Shown: piece by piece, positions 48,991 through 60,974 of the stretch | Layout of the letters: each line of letters starts with the position of its first letter | Position numbering within the stretch: the stretch's first letter is position 1 | Source: Puccinia triticina | Lineage: Eukaryota > Basidiomycota > Pucciniomycetes > Pucciniales > Pucciniaceae | Direction of reading: 5' to 3' | Length of the DNA: 64,000 nucleotides | Assembly (NCBI RefSeq): GCF_026914185.1 | Contig: NC_070562.1 | Location: 1,364,001 to 1,428,000 of the forward strand | Position numbers and translations under genes: made by a program | The notes under the pieces: generated by a model | The model's database searches: none | What the model was told of the DNA's origin: nothing | What the model saw: the letters and a program-made list of their open reading frames with translations, nothing else

Positions 48991-49930
48991 TGCTCTGGGA
49001 GCAAAACTCCACAAGCGAACTGCTTTAGCAGTTTTCCTGGGAGCAAAACTCCACAGGCAAACTGCTTTAGCAGTTTTCCTGGGAGCAAAACTCCACAGGC
49101 AAACTGCTTTAGCAGTTTTCCTGGGAGCAAAACTCCACAGGCAAACTGCTTTAGCAGTTTTCCTGGGAGCAAAACTCCACAGGCAAACTGCTTTAGCAGT
49201 TTTCCTGGGAGCAAAACTCCACAGGCAAACTGCTTTAGCAGTTTTCCTGGGAGCAAAACTCCACAGGCAAACTGCTTTAGCAGTTTTCCTGGGAGCAAAA
49301 CTCCACAGGCAAACTGCTTTAGCAGTTTTCCTGGGAGCAAAACTCCACAGGCAAACTGCTTTAGCAGTTTTCCTGGGAGCAAAACTCCACAGGCAAACTG
49401 CTTTAGCAGTTTTCCTGGGAGCAAAACTCCACAGGCAAACTGCTTTAGCAGTTTTCCTGGGAGCAAAACTCCACAGGCAAACTGCTTTAGCAGTTTTCCT
49501 GGGAGCAAAACTCCACAGGCAAACTGCTTTAGCAGTTTTCCTGGGAGCAAAACTCCACAGGCAAACTGCTTTAGCAGTTTTCCTGGGAGCAAAACTCCAC
49601 AGGCAAACTGCTTTAGCAGTTTTCCTGGGAGCAAAACTCCACAGGCAAACTGCTTTAGCAGTTTTCCTGGGAGCAAAACTCCACAGGCAAACTGCTTTAG
49701 CAGTTTTCCTGGGAGCAAAACTCCACAGGCAAACTGCTTTAGCAGTTTTCCTGGGAGCAAAACTCCACAGGCAAACTGCTTTAGCAGTTTTCTTGGGAGC
49801 AAAACTCCACAGGCAAACTGCTTTAGAAGTTTTCCTGGGAGCAAAACTCCACAGGCAAACTGCTAAAGGAGTTTTCCTGGGAGAAAAACTCCACAGGCAA
49901 ACTGCTAAAGCCGTTTTCCTGGGAGAACAC
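48991..49930. repeat. 42-bp satellite, about 22 copies
   Basis: The unit, read on +, is AACTGCTTTAGCAGTT (a perfect 7-bp stem with a 2-nt loop) followed by TTCCTGGGAGCAAAACTCCA and CAGGC, which forms a second imperfect hairpin. Central copies are essentially identical; the last four copies vary. The period is a multiple of three without stops in several frames, which explains the 300-residue open frames on the minus strand. These are not genes. Confidence 0.95.
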
Positions 49931-51894
49931 ACTGGGGCCTGTGAACAGGGGTGGTTTAAATCCCAGCAAAGAATGGCGGAGAATCTTAAGAGAAGGGGCT
50001 TAAACTTACTAGTAAAAAGCCCTTAGGGTCTTGAGGTTCTACAGGATAGAAAATGGGAAGTTGGAAGCGCTTGAAGAAGGTGATTCTGAAGGCTGGATGG
50101 AAACTGGGTAGTTTCTGGCGAAAAAATGAGGCTAAAAATAACTACTAAGGGTCTTACCAGGCTGGAAACAGGCTATTGAGCACATGTTGAAGGCGGGTAA
50201 AATATAATAGTGTAAATAAGCATCGAAAATCTCCTTTTGGGCGGAGAAAGAGCCCTTTTTATAGCCTAGGCAGGCCTCCAGGGGCGCCCAGGGGACATGG
50301 GGACACTTGTGGGCGCCTTCTGAGGCAAATTGGCTGCGCAGGAGGGCGCTGATGGTCGTGGAACCTTGTGACTTGGATACAAGGGTTGCCAAGGATCAAT
50401 TGCGGAGGTTCTGCGTGATTTTATACCATCTTTACCACGTCATAGGGGCTGGTTGGGGGGTTGTGTGACACTTATTTCCGTGGAAATGTGCCACAGAATG
50501 TACTAGAACTGGATTCTGTGGAGTTGTACATGTGTAAGCAGTGGTTAATACATGTTCTGGAGGCGCTCATTGAATGCTCCAGTTCATTTGCCCCATTCTA
50601 CATATTTATTACATGTGTAGGTCATGTGTGCTGAGGCGTAGGAGGGAGCTAGGGCGCCTTCTATGCTCTCCTGCACACGCTACAAGGGGTATTCTGGTCT
50701 CGTGAGACGTGTAAGATGTCCATATTTGATGACATGGTTATTATACCTTATCTAGCTGTAAATTACATGTGTGTGGTACGTGTAACACATGTAATATTCC
50801 TATTGGGGCGTATTCTGGCCCATTCTTGGGTACTGGTAACCCAGGCGCTTTGGTTGCGGGCTGGTTTATGCATTATGCATATGTGTACACCACGCGTGGG
50901 GGCTTGAGCTCCTGGCAACAGGGATCTACTGTTGTCAGGTGCGCCTGGCTACAGAGCACGCGGGCTTGGATGCGCCACACAACAATATTGCTATTTTCTA
51001 AACTATACACAACACCTCAGTTTCGTCACTGAAACTGGGGTAAAAGCATATGTGCTTATGTACATAAGCATAAAGGTGCATCCACGCAGGATGTGGTGCA
51101 CCTATTAAGCTTTGAAGTCAATTTACACAAGGAAGGAATAACAATTAAGGGTACCTTTAAGTGAGTTACCCTAGGTTAAATTAGGCTTAGATTCAGAATC
51201 CAAGTTTATTAAAACCACAGTCTCACAGAAACTGACTTCATGGGTTCATGCTGCATTTCATTGAAATTGTAGGCAGAAGAAATTAAAAGTTTGAAATTTG
51301 TGTTCCTTAAGTTTAAAAAGTTTAAGTTTTTTTCATTATGTACAGAGTTTATGGTTTGTTTGAGTTTATATAATTATTGTTTTTGTGTGAGTTTATTTTA
51401 TGTTTTTGTGTGTTTTGATTGTGTTCAAATGTTTTTGTTTTGTGTGAGTTCAAAGATTAAATTTTTTTGTGTTGTGTGAGTTCAAAGTTTAAATTTTCTT
51501 GTTTTGTGTGAGTTTAAAGTTTAAATTGTTAAAGTTTTGTTTGGGTTTGGAATTTTTGTTTTTTGAAATCAAGAAGGGGCCTACTCAAATGAAATAGGGG
51601 GCCTTCAGGGAGGGGGTGGACGAAACCAGATCCCCTGGGGGGACAAACAGCTCCCCCCCCCCAGCCCTTTAAGTATCCGACCAAGCTCACAGGGCCCTGA
51701 CATCCTTCAAACCAAAACTTTTGGTTGTCAGGGCCCTGCACCTGGGCAGACACAATGCTGGCCTGTACACACTCATCCGAGTGTTTACAGGTCAGCTTGA
51801 GAGCTTGAATCCTCAAGATGACCAGTCAGGGTCATCGAGACATGTTCCGGAGAGGCATCCTCCCCGAGGTCTCCATCTCGTCTCGATGCCAATC
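49931..51894. other. Non-coding stretch
   Basis: No gene recognised. 51290-51550 is T-rich with repeated GTGTGAGTT words. Paired CTCAGTTTCGTCACTGAAACTG near 51017-51040 forms a small hairpin. Confidence 0.45.
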
Positions 51895-52690
51895 TGTAGT
51901 GGTATCGGGGGGATTCACACGACGATCGAGGGGTAATGCACTGTGGAGTCCCCTCGATGACCGGTACAGACCGGCTTCGAGCAGATTCTCCTCCTCTCCA
52001 ATGACTGGTCTGTGCCGGTCATCGAGAGGAGTCATAGCTCTCGATGACCGGTCTGTGCGGTCATTGAGGGAGGTAACACCTCTTGATGACCGGAACAGCC
52101 CGGCATTGAGGAGATTCATACCTCTCGATGGCCGGTCTGTACCGGTCATTGAGGGGACTCCACAGTACATTACCCCTCGATGGTCGGTCCGACCGGTCAT
52201 CAAGGGGTCTCTCACCTCCCAATGACCGGTCGGACCGGCCATTGAGGGGTCTCACACCTCTCGATGACTGGTCGGACCGGCCATCGAGGGGTCTCATACC
52301 TCTTGATGGCCGGTCGGTACCAGTCATTGAGGGGACTCCGCAGTACAGTACACCTCGATGACAGATCAGTGCCGGCCATCGAGGGGTCCCTCACCTCCCG
52401 ATGAGTGGTTGGACCAGCCATTGAGGGGTCTCATACCTCTCGATGGCCGGTTGGTACCGGTCATCGAGGGGTCTCACACCTCTTGATGACCGGTCGGACC
52501 GGCCATCAAGGGGTCATCAGGGGGGCTCCGCAGTACGATGACCGGTCGCGTGCCGGCCATTGATCTCTCACCTCCCAATGACCGGTCGGACCGGCCATCG
52601 AGGTCTCACACCTCCCAAAGACTGATCTGTACCAGCCATTGAGGGGTCTCACACCTCTCAATGACTGGTCTGTACTGCTCATTGAGAAGA
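51895..52690. repeat. Hairpin array, CGATGACCGGTC family
   Basis: About 15 modules of the form CTCGATGACCGGTC..GACCGGCCATCGAG, separated by GGGGTCTCACACCTC linkers. Perfect example: CCGGTCATCGAGAG at 52015-52028 with CTCTCGATGACCGG at 52038-52051. A GGGGACTCC(A/G)CAGTAC spacer appears every few modules, giving a higher-order period of roughly 200 bp. Confidence 0.9.
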
Positions 52691-53904
52691 GTTGCACATT
52701 AGCTGGTCATCAAGTGGGGTGTGCCCTGCTTGATGACTACTGTGGGCACTCCAGTTCATATTTGCACACTGGAGTGCAAAGCCAAAATCAGGGTGGAGTG
52801 CATCCCATTTTGGTGTATTTTGGAGTGCCGAGGCATGTGCTCCAACAAACATGGAGTTAAGAGTAAAATAGGCCCTCCAGATTTTTTGGAGTACCATCTT
52901 CCTAACCCACCTCCCCCAAAGCCAAAAATTAGTACAAGTTTGGAGTACATTTAGGCTTATCCTACTTTTAATTCAGAGAATATTAATTTGATATCAATTC
53001 AAAGGTACATCTACAGTTGCGCGCAACATTCTACTGTACAGAGCTACCCGTAAAAATTGAAACCCCAACTGGGTTGGGGGTCCAGCACTCTAACAGAGTA
53101 TAAAGAGTGTGTGGATTCCAAATCTAAAGTGGCAACCAATTTGGTCCAGCCAATTTTTTTTTTGTTCACAGCCCATATTTTGGGATCCACCTCCCAAATA
53201 GGGGCATAAGTACATATGTATGGGCTCCTAAACCCATACTTCTGCCTTCTGGTTGGGCACTAAACCCACACATGAAGGCAGAAACTGTCATGCAGTGCTT
53301 TGAGGAGTGTCTGGTGGGTGTAAAACCATAGCTAGGACACCATACCATGTCCCAGCCGCCCAAAAATATGTGAAAAAACTGTATTTTTTAGGTTTTGGAC
53401 CCCAAAATTTGGGACCAGACAAAAACCTTGTACAGTGGAATGCTGCGTGCAACTGTACAGCCTAAAGACCAGCCTGAGAGAACTTGGGGATCTCAATCAT
53501 AGAAGTATATTCCACCTCCTTGTGGATTAAAACTTTGAAAACAGTACTCTGGTCAGATCAATGTCTAATTTAATTAATCTCTTTCCAAAGTATGTATGTA
53601 TATCCTGAGGAAGAGGATTTTGATTTTCAGACTTAGGCTAGGGGTATAATTGTGGCATCATAATAAATAGAAAATTGAGAGAGTACTCCATGAGTACCAC
53701 AAATATTCCATAAATCTTAGATACTGGGACCTGGGAGTGCAGCGGCGAAGCCGCCTTGGCCTCTAGTATGGAATAATATTCCAGGTTTTAAATGTGGAAT
53801 CATAAGTAATAGCAGTAATAATGTCTCTTTCTTATGTAATGATATTTCATGTTTGCTTTTGATATGATGTCACAGTGGCTCTGACATAGTAGCCAGCTGA
53901 CACT
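52691..53904. other. Non-coding stretch
   Basis: No gene recognised. One GCGGCGAAGCCGC mini-hairpin lies at about 53740, with the same GAA loop type as in the 35-kb element. Confidence 0.45.
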
Positions 53905-54270
53905 TGCCCCCCTCCTTAAATGAAGGGCTGGTGTAAAATCCCATGCTCCATGCAGGTTTCAAAACTCAATCACTTAAATATCTTGACTTGCAACCTTCAT
54001 CCCTGTCCCCTGCTCCCGCCTAGATCAGTAGAGAACTGGAATGGGTCAATCTTCTCCTGAGCTCTTTAAGCTCCCATTTACGTTTCACTACATCTTATCA
54101 CGTGCTCCCAATCCACCCACAATTTTATCACCTTCAGATGAATAGGGGAATCCTGCCACTGCAGCTGACTACTGTGTTGGTATATGTTGGAAAGCAGTGT
54201 AGCATTTCCACTCACCGCAGCGCAAATGGAAAGCAGCATACAGCTGAGTATAAGGGTGGAAGCGCTGCAC
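53905..54270. repeat. Third copy of the arm spacer sequence
   Basis: Collinear with 61507-61880 (+) and inverted relative to 59090-59470. It begins CACTTGCCC and runs through AAATGAAGGGCT, GAGAACTGGAATG and GATGAATAGGGGAATCCTGC. It is more diverged than the two arm copies are from each other, and ends at a GCACTACAACAAGTGC palindrome-like word. Confidence 0.85.
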
Positions 54271-55274
54271 TACAACAAGTGCAGCACGATTTGCCCCCGC
54301 TGTGGTAGAAGAAAGTGGGGCTCCGGTATAAAATGACTGGAGTGACTCTTCTACGCAACATATATCCCAGGTAGTCGAGGGAACATCCAAACTCCTGCGC
54401 GTAAAGCACATGAAGAAATTGGCAGAAGGTAAAGGAAGAAATCCATAAAGCAAAAAGAGTAATAATACCCACAAGAATCCACCACAAAAGTAAGGTAAAC
54501 CACCGCAGTAAAAGCTAACATAGAAGCCGTAAGAAAACACCACCACAAAACGCAATCCATCAAGAAATAAGCAAGAAACCGTAGAGTAAAGCAAAATCTA
54601 TGATCAGATCAATAATCCATGGAAGAGTAAGTTAAATCATAAAATAATGAGATGATAAGATGAGGGGGGAAGAAAGAAACTGTGACTGTATAAGTAGAAA
54701 TCCCCCCCTCTCCGCCGTAGAAAGTAGAACCCAGTAAACTCTGCCACACGTCATAACCCAATAGAAATAGAAATAACAAATAACAGTAGAAAAGAAACTC
54801 CTCCTACCATCCCACGCACACCACCTGCCTCCGCTCCCCCATTGTCATATGCTCCTCCGCCGCTCGCCGTAGACAGCCACCAGCCCTTTGATCATCCATC
54901 ATCCACCCCCCCTGTCTAGCCTGCGGTGTTGAGATCCCACACACCACCTCGGCCACAGCCACGCCCGCTGACGTGACCTGCTCCGGCTGCACTGGCTTCC
55001 CCCAATCACCGCGCTGCACTGCCTGGACTGAGAAAGTCCGCTCTGCTCCGCACGCCGCAGCTCCGCCGCCTTTGACCGCACGCTCCGCGCCTAGCCACTG
55101 CGCTCCGCCGCTCCGCATCCGCTTAAAAATGAAGGCCCTGTGCCGCTCCAGCTGCCTGCGAAGCCCTTGTGCTTCGCAGCACTGCACACCCCAAACCCCC
55201 CGTTGGACAACTTGAAGCGCCGCGCCGGATTCAACACTACACCGCTTTGCTTCACTGATTTAAAGCGCTAGGCC
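54271..55274. other. Non-coding stretch
   Basis: Overlapping frames on both strands without domains. No gene recognised. Confidence 0.4.
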
Positions 55275-55835
55275 GCTGGCGCTTGCGCTTAATGGTTTGG
55301 GGCCTGCTCTTTTTATGTTTTCAGCGCACAAAAAGCGCATAAACGCTAATTATAGCGATAGCAAGGCATGCTTGCGCTTTAAAAGCGCGGAATATAGCCC
55401 TGAATTCCTCTTTTTTATTGCTGATGTGAGCTTTTAAACCGCTTAATATCCGGTACTTTTAGGGGGGTGACAGGTGGAAATAAAGACATTCAAGAAAAAA
55501 AAAACCCCAATTTTTTTATGGGGGAAAAACAGATGCCGCGGTGCTGCAGTGGGTCATCTGCAAGGAGGTGCAACCTGTGGGCAATTCACCTGCCAATGGG
55601 CCCTCTCCCGCGCTGCGCTGCGCTTGTGCCGCTGCGCAGCGCACTACGTAGCGCGCAAAAGCGGGCAAAAAGACGGGTTTGGCACTTTTGATGCTGCAAA
55701 ATAGGTCAAGCGCAGCGCAAATCCGCTTTGCTTGTGCTGATGGCTCTGGGAGAGAAGCACGAAATTGCTAAGCTTAGCGCAAGCGCAGCGCGCGGCCGCT
55801 TGCGCTTGCGCTGATTGTGCTGGGGCTGCAGGGCA
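55275..55835. repeat. AGCGC-family palindrome-rich DNA
   Basis: Dense in AGCGC/GCGCT words, with nested palindromes such as AGCGCAAGCGCAGCGCG facing CGCTTGCGCTTGCGCT at about 55777-55811 and GCGCAGCGCACTACGTAGCG at about 55634. Related words occur at 11.6 and 26.5-27.0 kb. Confidence 0.7.
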
Positions 55836-55964
55836 GGCCGGCTTTGCTTCACTAAACGGTGTGCTTTCTGTAGCCAAGTGCAGCGCTTCACCCTTGCTGA
55901 GCACAAAAGCTCTAAATATTGAAACTGAGGTGATAAGCAGGTGTGCTTATGTATTTCACATGTA

Positions 55965-56200
55965 AGCTGAGGAAAACCTTGAAAGTACTACATACCTACA
56001 ACAGGATGTGGGAAGCCTGGCAGTGGCAATCAGAGAAGCTGCTGACCTGGGGACTCAACACGGGTGCAAAGGAGCTGGGGTTTGAGCCATGTTCCGTACC
56101 TGCGGACTTAGTGTTTTGGTAGGAGTAGGATGGCTGCGGAAATCATGGACAGACTTACTGGTAGGGGCGCAACACCAGGTGAACTGGGGCGGTGGAAGCT
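55965..56200. repeat. Dispersed repeat, copy 2
   Basis: Same orientation as 38210-38460. It shares GGGTTTGAGCCA and ACCAGGTGAACTGGGGC in the same order. Confidence 0.65.
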
Positions 56201-56729
56201 GATGGCAACAGCAAGCAATGTTGCATGTGCTTTTGATCTTTGCTTCAAAAAGTGTGGTTTAAGAAAATCACAGTGGGGGGCGCTTCACAGCTGACCCAAA
56301 AAGCGGCCAGGCAAGCGGATTCCCGCTGCGCACATCTTACCCTGCCTATAAAGCAAAAGCAAAGCACAAATATTGCACTAATTCCGCAAAATAAGTGCAG
56401 TGCAACACTCCCAAGGCGCTGCATGCTGTGCTTCCACACTTTTTTGCGCCTGCTGCACTGCAGGTAAGCGCAGCGCTAACCGCTGTGCTGCGCCCACAAC
56501 GTTGCTCCAGCTCAATGAGTGGAATTGGTACTCCTGGTCTGTTTTGCTTTGACTTTGCCGAAATATTGGATAGGGAATTAGCTTTTATCTAAACATCAAT
56601 CCTTGAGATATCTCGCACTGCTTAACTTTGGCACAGGTTGTGAAGAAAACGAGTTAGAAAATGTAAAGACATCCAGGCCTAGCCCTTTCCCCTTATTTTT
56701 TTATCTATACACAGTCAATACACACTTTA

Positions 56730-57349
56730 TTACAAAATACTCACCCAATACATGCTCAATAACACATTCTTGATCAAATGTTTTCTTACTTTGACCTCTG
56801 ACTTTTGAATTTTCTTGGCCCACTTGCATTTCTTCTCTGAGATTACGAGGTCTTTTTCTTTCAACAGTTCAAATACCCTTTTCATATGGGTCTTGTGTTC
56901 TTCCATAGATTTAGAAGAAACAATGACATTGTCAAGATACACCAAAGCATATTTACCTAGGCATTCCCAAAGAATTGAGTTCATCATATTTTGAAAGGTT
57001 TTTGGGCATTACAGAGACCAAAAGGCATAAAAAGGAACTTGTACGCGCCGTTGCGCGTACTGAAGGCTGCTTTTTCAATTGATCAATCCAAGAGTTTTAC
57101 TTGCCAAAAGCCAGACTTTGCATCAATAGAGCTGAAGACAGACACTCCTTCTAAGAATTGGTATGTGTCATCAATTCTTGGCAGCGGATATGAGTTCTTG
57201 ATTGTTAGTGAATTCAGTTTACGGTAGTATACACACACCTGCAAAGATCCATCCCGCTTTTTCACCAGGATCAGGGGAGCTGACCAGGGCAATTTTGATG
57301 GCCGCATGATGCCATCTTGTAGAACTTCCTTGAAGAATTTATCTATCAG
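56730..57349 (-). pseudogene. Gypsy reverse transcriptase fragment, left arm
   Basis: Read leftwards from about 57349: FFKEVLQDGIMRPS, WSAPLILVKKRDGSLQ, SLTIKNSYPLPRIDD, then motif A as SSIDAKSGFWQVKL. TGA follows LLD, the same frame continues with FLFMPFGLCNAQK, and a shift of frame leads to MMNSILWECLGKYALVYLDN and a connection-like region (HMKRVFELLKEKDLVISEKK). The catalytic YxDD box reads YLDN (codon AAT at 56930-56928), so the enzyme is dead even apart from the stop and frameshift. The piece is cut at its 5' side by the hairpin block. 57349-56974 is duplicated, inverted, at 63625-64000. Confidence 0.88.
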
Positions 57350-57351
57350 CT

Positions 57352-58141
57352 GGCCAAGCAGTTAAAAGAGGTTAAAAGTACCTGCTCGGCGAGCATGCTG
57401 ACCTACTCGCCCAGCAGGTAAAAGCTCTTTTACCTGCTCGGCCATCAGGATGACCTGCTCGCCGAGCTTGTATGGTTACAGGTACTTGCTCCGACTCGGC
57501 CAGCAGGTCAACCTGCTGGCCAGGAAACAGTACCTGCTCGGCGAGCAGGTAAAAGTTCGCCGAGCGGGTACTTTTAGCTGCTTGGCCGTCAGGATGATCT
57601 GGTCGCCTGGTTACAGGTACGTACTCCTTCTCGGCCAGCAGGTCATCCTACTGGCAAGGAGGTAACGGTACCTGCTCGGTGAGCAGGTTGACCTACTCGC
57701 CGAGCAGGTAAAAGGTCGCCAAGCAGGTATTTTTACCTGCTCGGCCATCAACCTGGTCGCCGGGCGGGTACAGTTACAGGTACCTGTTTCGGCTTGGCCA
57801 GCGGGTCATCCTGCTTGCCACGCAGGTAACAGTACCTGCTCGGCCATTAGGATGACCTGCCCGCCAAGCAGTTGCTTTTACCTGCTTGGTAAGAAGGTTG
57901 ACCTGCTCTGCAAGCAGATAGCTGTAGCCGCTTTGAAGCGGGAAGAATTACCTGCTTGGCGCTGTTATTTGCTTGGCCAGTTGACCTGCTGGACGCGCCG
58001 GAGCAGGTACCTGTGACTGTACCTGCTCGGCGAGCAGTTCATCCCAATGGTCGAGCAGGTAAAAGTACCTGCTCGGCGGTCTTTTACCTGCTCAGCAAGC
58101 TTTTACCTGCTCTGGGAGCAAAACTCCACAAGCGAACTGCT
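57352..58141. repeat. ACCTGCTCG hairpin block, left arm
   Basis: Same orientation as, and nearly identical to, 48235-49022, including the first satellite stub ending CACAAGCGAACTGCTT. There it breaks off into the spacer. Confidence 0.93.
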
Positions 58142-59470
58142 TCTTTCCATAAGAGTCCACACTCTTATATCTTTTTCTTGTTCCCAGAGAGGCAGCCCAT
58201 TAAAGCACCATTGCCTCTCCAGCTCTATTCATCCCAAGAGTAGTTCCACAGCGCTTGTTGTAGTGCAGCGCTGTGGTAGACGCTTTGGTTCCGGATGGAA
58301 AAATTCAAAAATTTCTAGTTTACATATGTAGTGTTACATTACACCACCTAGGGATACACACACTCCCTTCAGCTTACATACACAGTTTTACATATATATG
58401 TGTGTATATATGCGGCTACATAGCAACCAGCCAGCCTCAGATGTGGCTGTGTAGCAACCACAAGCCACTTATTACAGTAACCTAGCAACCACAAGCCACA
58501 TTAATAAAGCGGCATAGTAACCATGGGGCTGTGCAAGTCACTCAAGCAGACTACACAGCAATGCAGAAAGCTGTGCGGGTCACTTGAGAAGACTCCATAG
58601 CAACCAGAGGGCTGTGTAAGCCACACTTGTAACTAGATCACCAGGTAAATTTGCTCATGTCTACACTGCCACACTGTACATAGTTGTATTTGCACAGCAT
58701 TTGTAAAGGCACACCAGCCAAAACCCCTCATGTACATAGACCACCAGCACAAATGCCTCACATTTTCCTATATAAGGAGGGGCTCTCTCTTCCTTTTCCC
58801 CCCATCCATGGAATGGCATCCAATCAAGGAGATCATTCCCCCCACGAGATTCAAATAAATTGTCACCCTCACACTCTCTGCCACATAATAAAATACTAGC
58901 TTTATATCTTGCAATACACAGTACATTGTGCGTCACTTGTAAGAAAAGTATTCAACTACACTAGACCACTGTCTTCTTGCTTCCAGCCTAGCTGGGGGTG
59001 TTGTCAGTCTTTGTCTTTCAGAGAAGCAGGGGTTTCCCCACACATACTTCTCTAAATTCAGCCATAAGAGGTGCAAACCGCTTTTGGAGTCTCACAGCGC
59101 TTTCACCCTTATACTCAGCTGTGTGCTGCTTTCCATTTTCGCTGCAGTGAGTGGAAATTCTTAACTGCTTGCCAACATATACCACCACAGTAGTCAGCTG
59201 CAGTGGCAGGATTCCCCTATTCATCTGATGGTGGTAAAATTGTGGGCGGATCAGGAGCACGTGTTAAGATGTAGCAAAACGTAAATGGGAGATTAAAGAG
59301 CTCAAGAGAAGATTAATTCATTCCAGTTCTCTACTGATTTAGGCGGGAGCAGGGGCCAGGGATGAAGGTTGCAAGTCAAGAGATTTAAGTGATTGAGTTT
59401 TGAAACCTGCATGGAGCATGGGATTTTACACGAGCCCTTCATTTAAGGAGGTGGGCGGGCAAGTGTGGTT
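58142..59470. other. 1.33-kb spacer in the left arm with LTR-like signals
   Basis: It interrupts the satellite. It contains a CCACAGCGCT/AGCGCTGTGG hairpin (58246-58276) whose loop holds the CACTA-like word TTGTAGTG, and several TAGCAACCA repeats at about 58425-58620. A TATA box (CTATATAAGGAGG, about 58768) is followed by an AATAAA-type signal near 58853-58896 and a segment also found at 53905-54270. The order TATA, short leader, poly(A) signal suggests a solo LTR or a non-autonomous element. No protein is recognised. Confidence 0.6.
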
Positions 59471-60150
59471 GAGCTCCCAGGAAAACTGCTTGAGTGGTTT
59501 GCCTGTGGAGTTTTTCTCCCAGGAAAACTGCTTTAGCAGTTTGCCTGTGGAGTTTTTCTCCCAGGAAAACTGCTTTAGCAGTTTGCCTGTGGAGTTTTTC
59601 TCCCAGGAAAACTGCTTTAGCAGTTTGCCTGTGGAGTTTTTCTCCCAGGAAAACTGCTTTAGCAGTTTGCCTGTGGAGTTTTTCTCCCAGGAAAACTGCT
59701 TTAGCAGTTTGCCTGTGGAGTTTTTCTCCCAGGAAAACTGCTTTAGCAGTTTGCCTGTGGAGTTTTTCTCCCAGGAAAACTGCTTTAGCAGTTTGCCTGT
59801 GGAGTTTTTCTCCCAGGAAAACTGCTTTAGCAGTTTGCCTGTGTGGAGTTTTGCTCCCAGGAAAACTGCTAAAGCAGTTTGCCTGTGGAGTTTTGCTCCC
59901 AGGAAAACTGCTAAAGCAGTTTGCCTGTGGAGTTTTGCTCCCAGAAAAACTGCTAAAGCAGTTTGCCTGTGGAGTTTTGCTCCCAGGAAAACTGCTAAAG
60001 CAGTTTGCCTGTGGAGTTTTGCTCCCAGGAAAACTGCTAAAGCAGTTTGCCTGTGGAGTTTTGCTCCCAGGAAAACTGCTAAAGCAGTTTGCCTGTGGAG
60101 TTTTGCTCCCAGGAAAACTGCTAAAGCAGTTCGCTTGTGGAGTTTTGCTC
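59471..60150. repeat. 42-bp satellite, 16 copies in two homogeneous blocks, inverted orientation
   Basis: Copies 1-9 carry GGAGTTTTTCTCCC; copies 10-16 carry GGAGTTTTGCTCCC. The switch coincides with a 2-bp insertion (GCCTGTGTGGAG, about 59840). Orientation is opposite to the 49-kb array. Confidence 0.93.
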
Positions 60151-60974
60151 CCAGAGCAGGTAAAAGCTTGCTGGGCAGGTAAAAGACCGCCGAGCAGGTA
60201 CTTTTACCTGCTCGACCATTGGGATGAACTGCTCGCCGAGCAGGTACAGTTACAGGTACCTGCTCCGGCGCGTCCAGCAAGGTCCTCGGCCAGCAGGTCA
60301 ACCTGCTGGCCAGGAAACAGTACCTGCTCGGCGAGCAGGTAAAAGTTCGCCGAGCGGGTACTTTTAGCTGCTCGGCCGTCAGGATGATCTGGTCGCCTGG
60401 TTACAGGTACGTACTCCTTCTCGGCCAGCAGGTCATCCTACTGGCAAGGAGGTAACGGTACCTGCTCGGTGAGCAGGTTGACCTACTCGCCGAACAGGTA
60501 AAAGGTCGCCAAGCAGGTATTTTTACCTGCTCGGCCATCAACCTGGTCGCCGGGCGGGTACAGTTACAGGTACCTGTTTCGGCTCGGCCGGCGGGTCATC
60601 CTGCTTGCCACGCAGGTAACAGTACCTGCTCGGCGAGCTTTACCTGCTCGGCGAGCTTTTACCTGCTCGGCCATTAGGATGACCTGCCCGCCAAGCAGGT
60701 GCTTTTACCTGCTTGGTAAGCAGGTTGACCTGCTCTGCAAGCAGATAGCTGTAGCCGCTTCGAAGCGGGAAGAAGTACCTGCTCGGCGCTGTTACTTGCT
60801 TGCCCAGTTGACCTGCTGGCCGCGCCGGAGCAGGTACCTGTAACTGTACCTGCTCGGCGAGCGGTTCATCCCGATGGTCGAGCAGGTAAAAGTACCTGCT
60901 CGGCGAGCTTTTACCTGCTCAGCGAGCTTTTACCTGCTCGGCGAGTATGTGAGTCATAACCTGCCAGTGCTAGC
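60151..60974. repeat. Central hairpin block between the two satellites
   Basis: 60125-60275 is an inverted copy of 58010-58140. From about 60276 the sequence switches to a direct copy of 57495-58100 with small changes. The junction CAGCAAGGTCCTCGGCCAGC at about 60276 marks the rearrangement. Confidence 0.85.

Noticed and set aside
48991..49930. CRISPR-like regular repeats
   Set aside because: The whole 42-bp period is repeated with no unique spacers, in a eukaryotic genome without cas genes.
48831..49932. Open frames of 321 and 337 codons on the minus strand with 14-residue repeats
   Set aside because: They are translations of the 42-bp satellite, which lacks stops in several frames; two frames are open at once and neither has a start context or unique domain.
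54804..55215. Overlapping frames of 127 and 80 codons
   Set aside because: GC-rich repeat-like DNA with no domain; both strands are open over the same stretch.
59400..60342. Three overlapping repeat-protein frames of 260-291 codons
   Set aside because: Same satellite effect; frames on both strands are open over the same bases.
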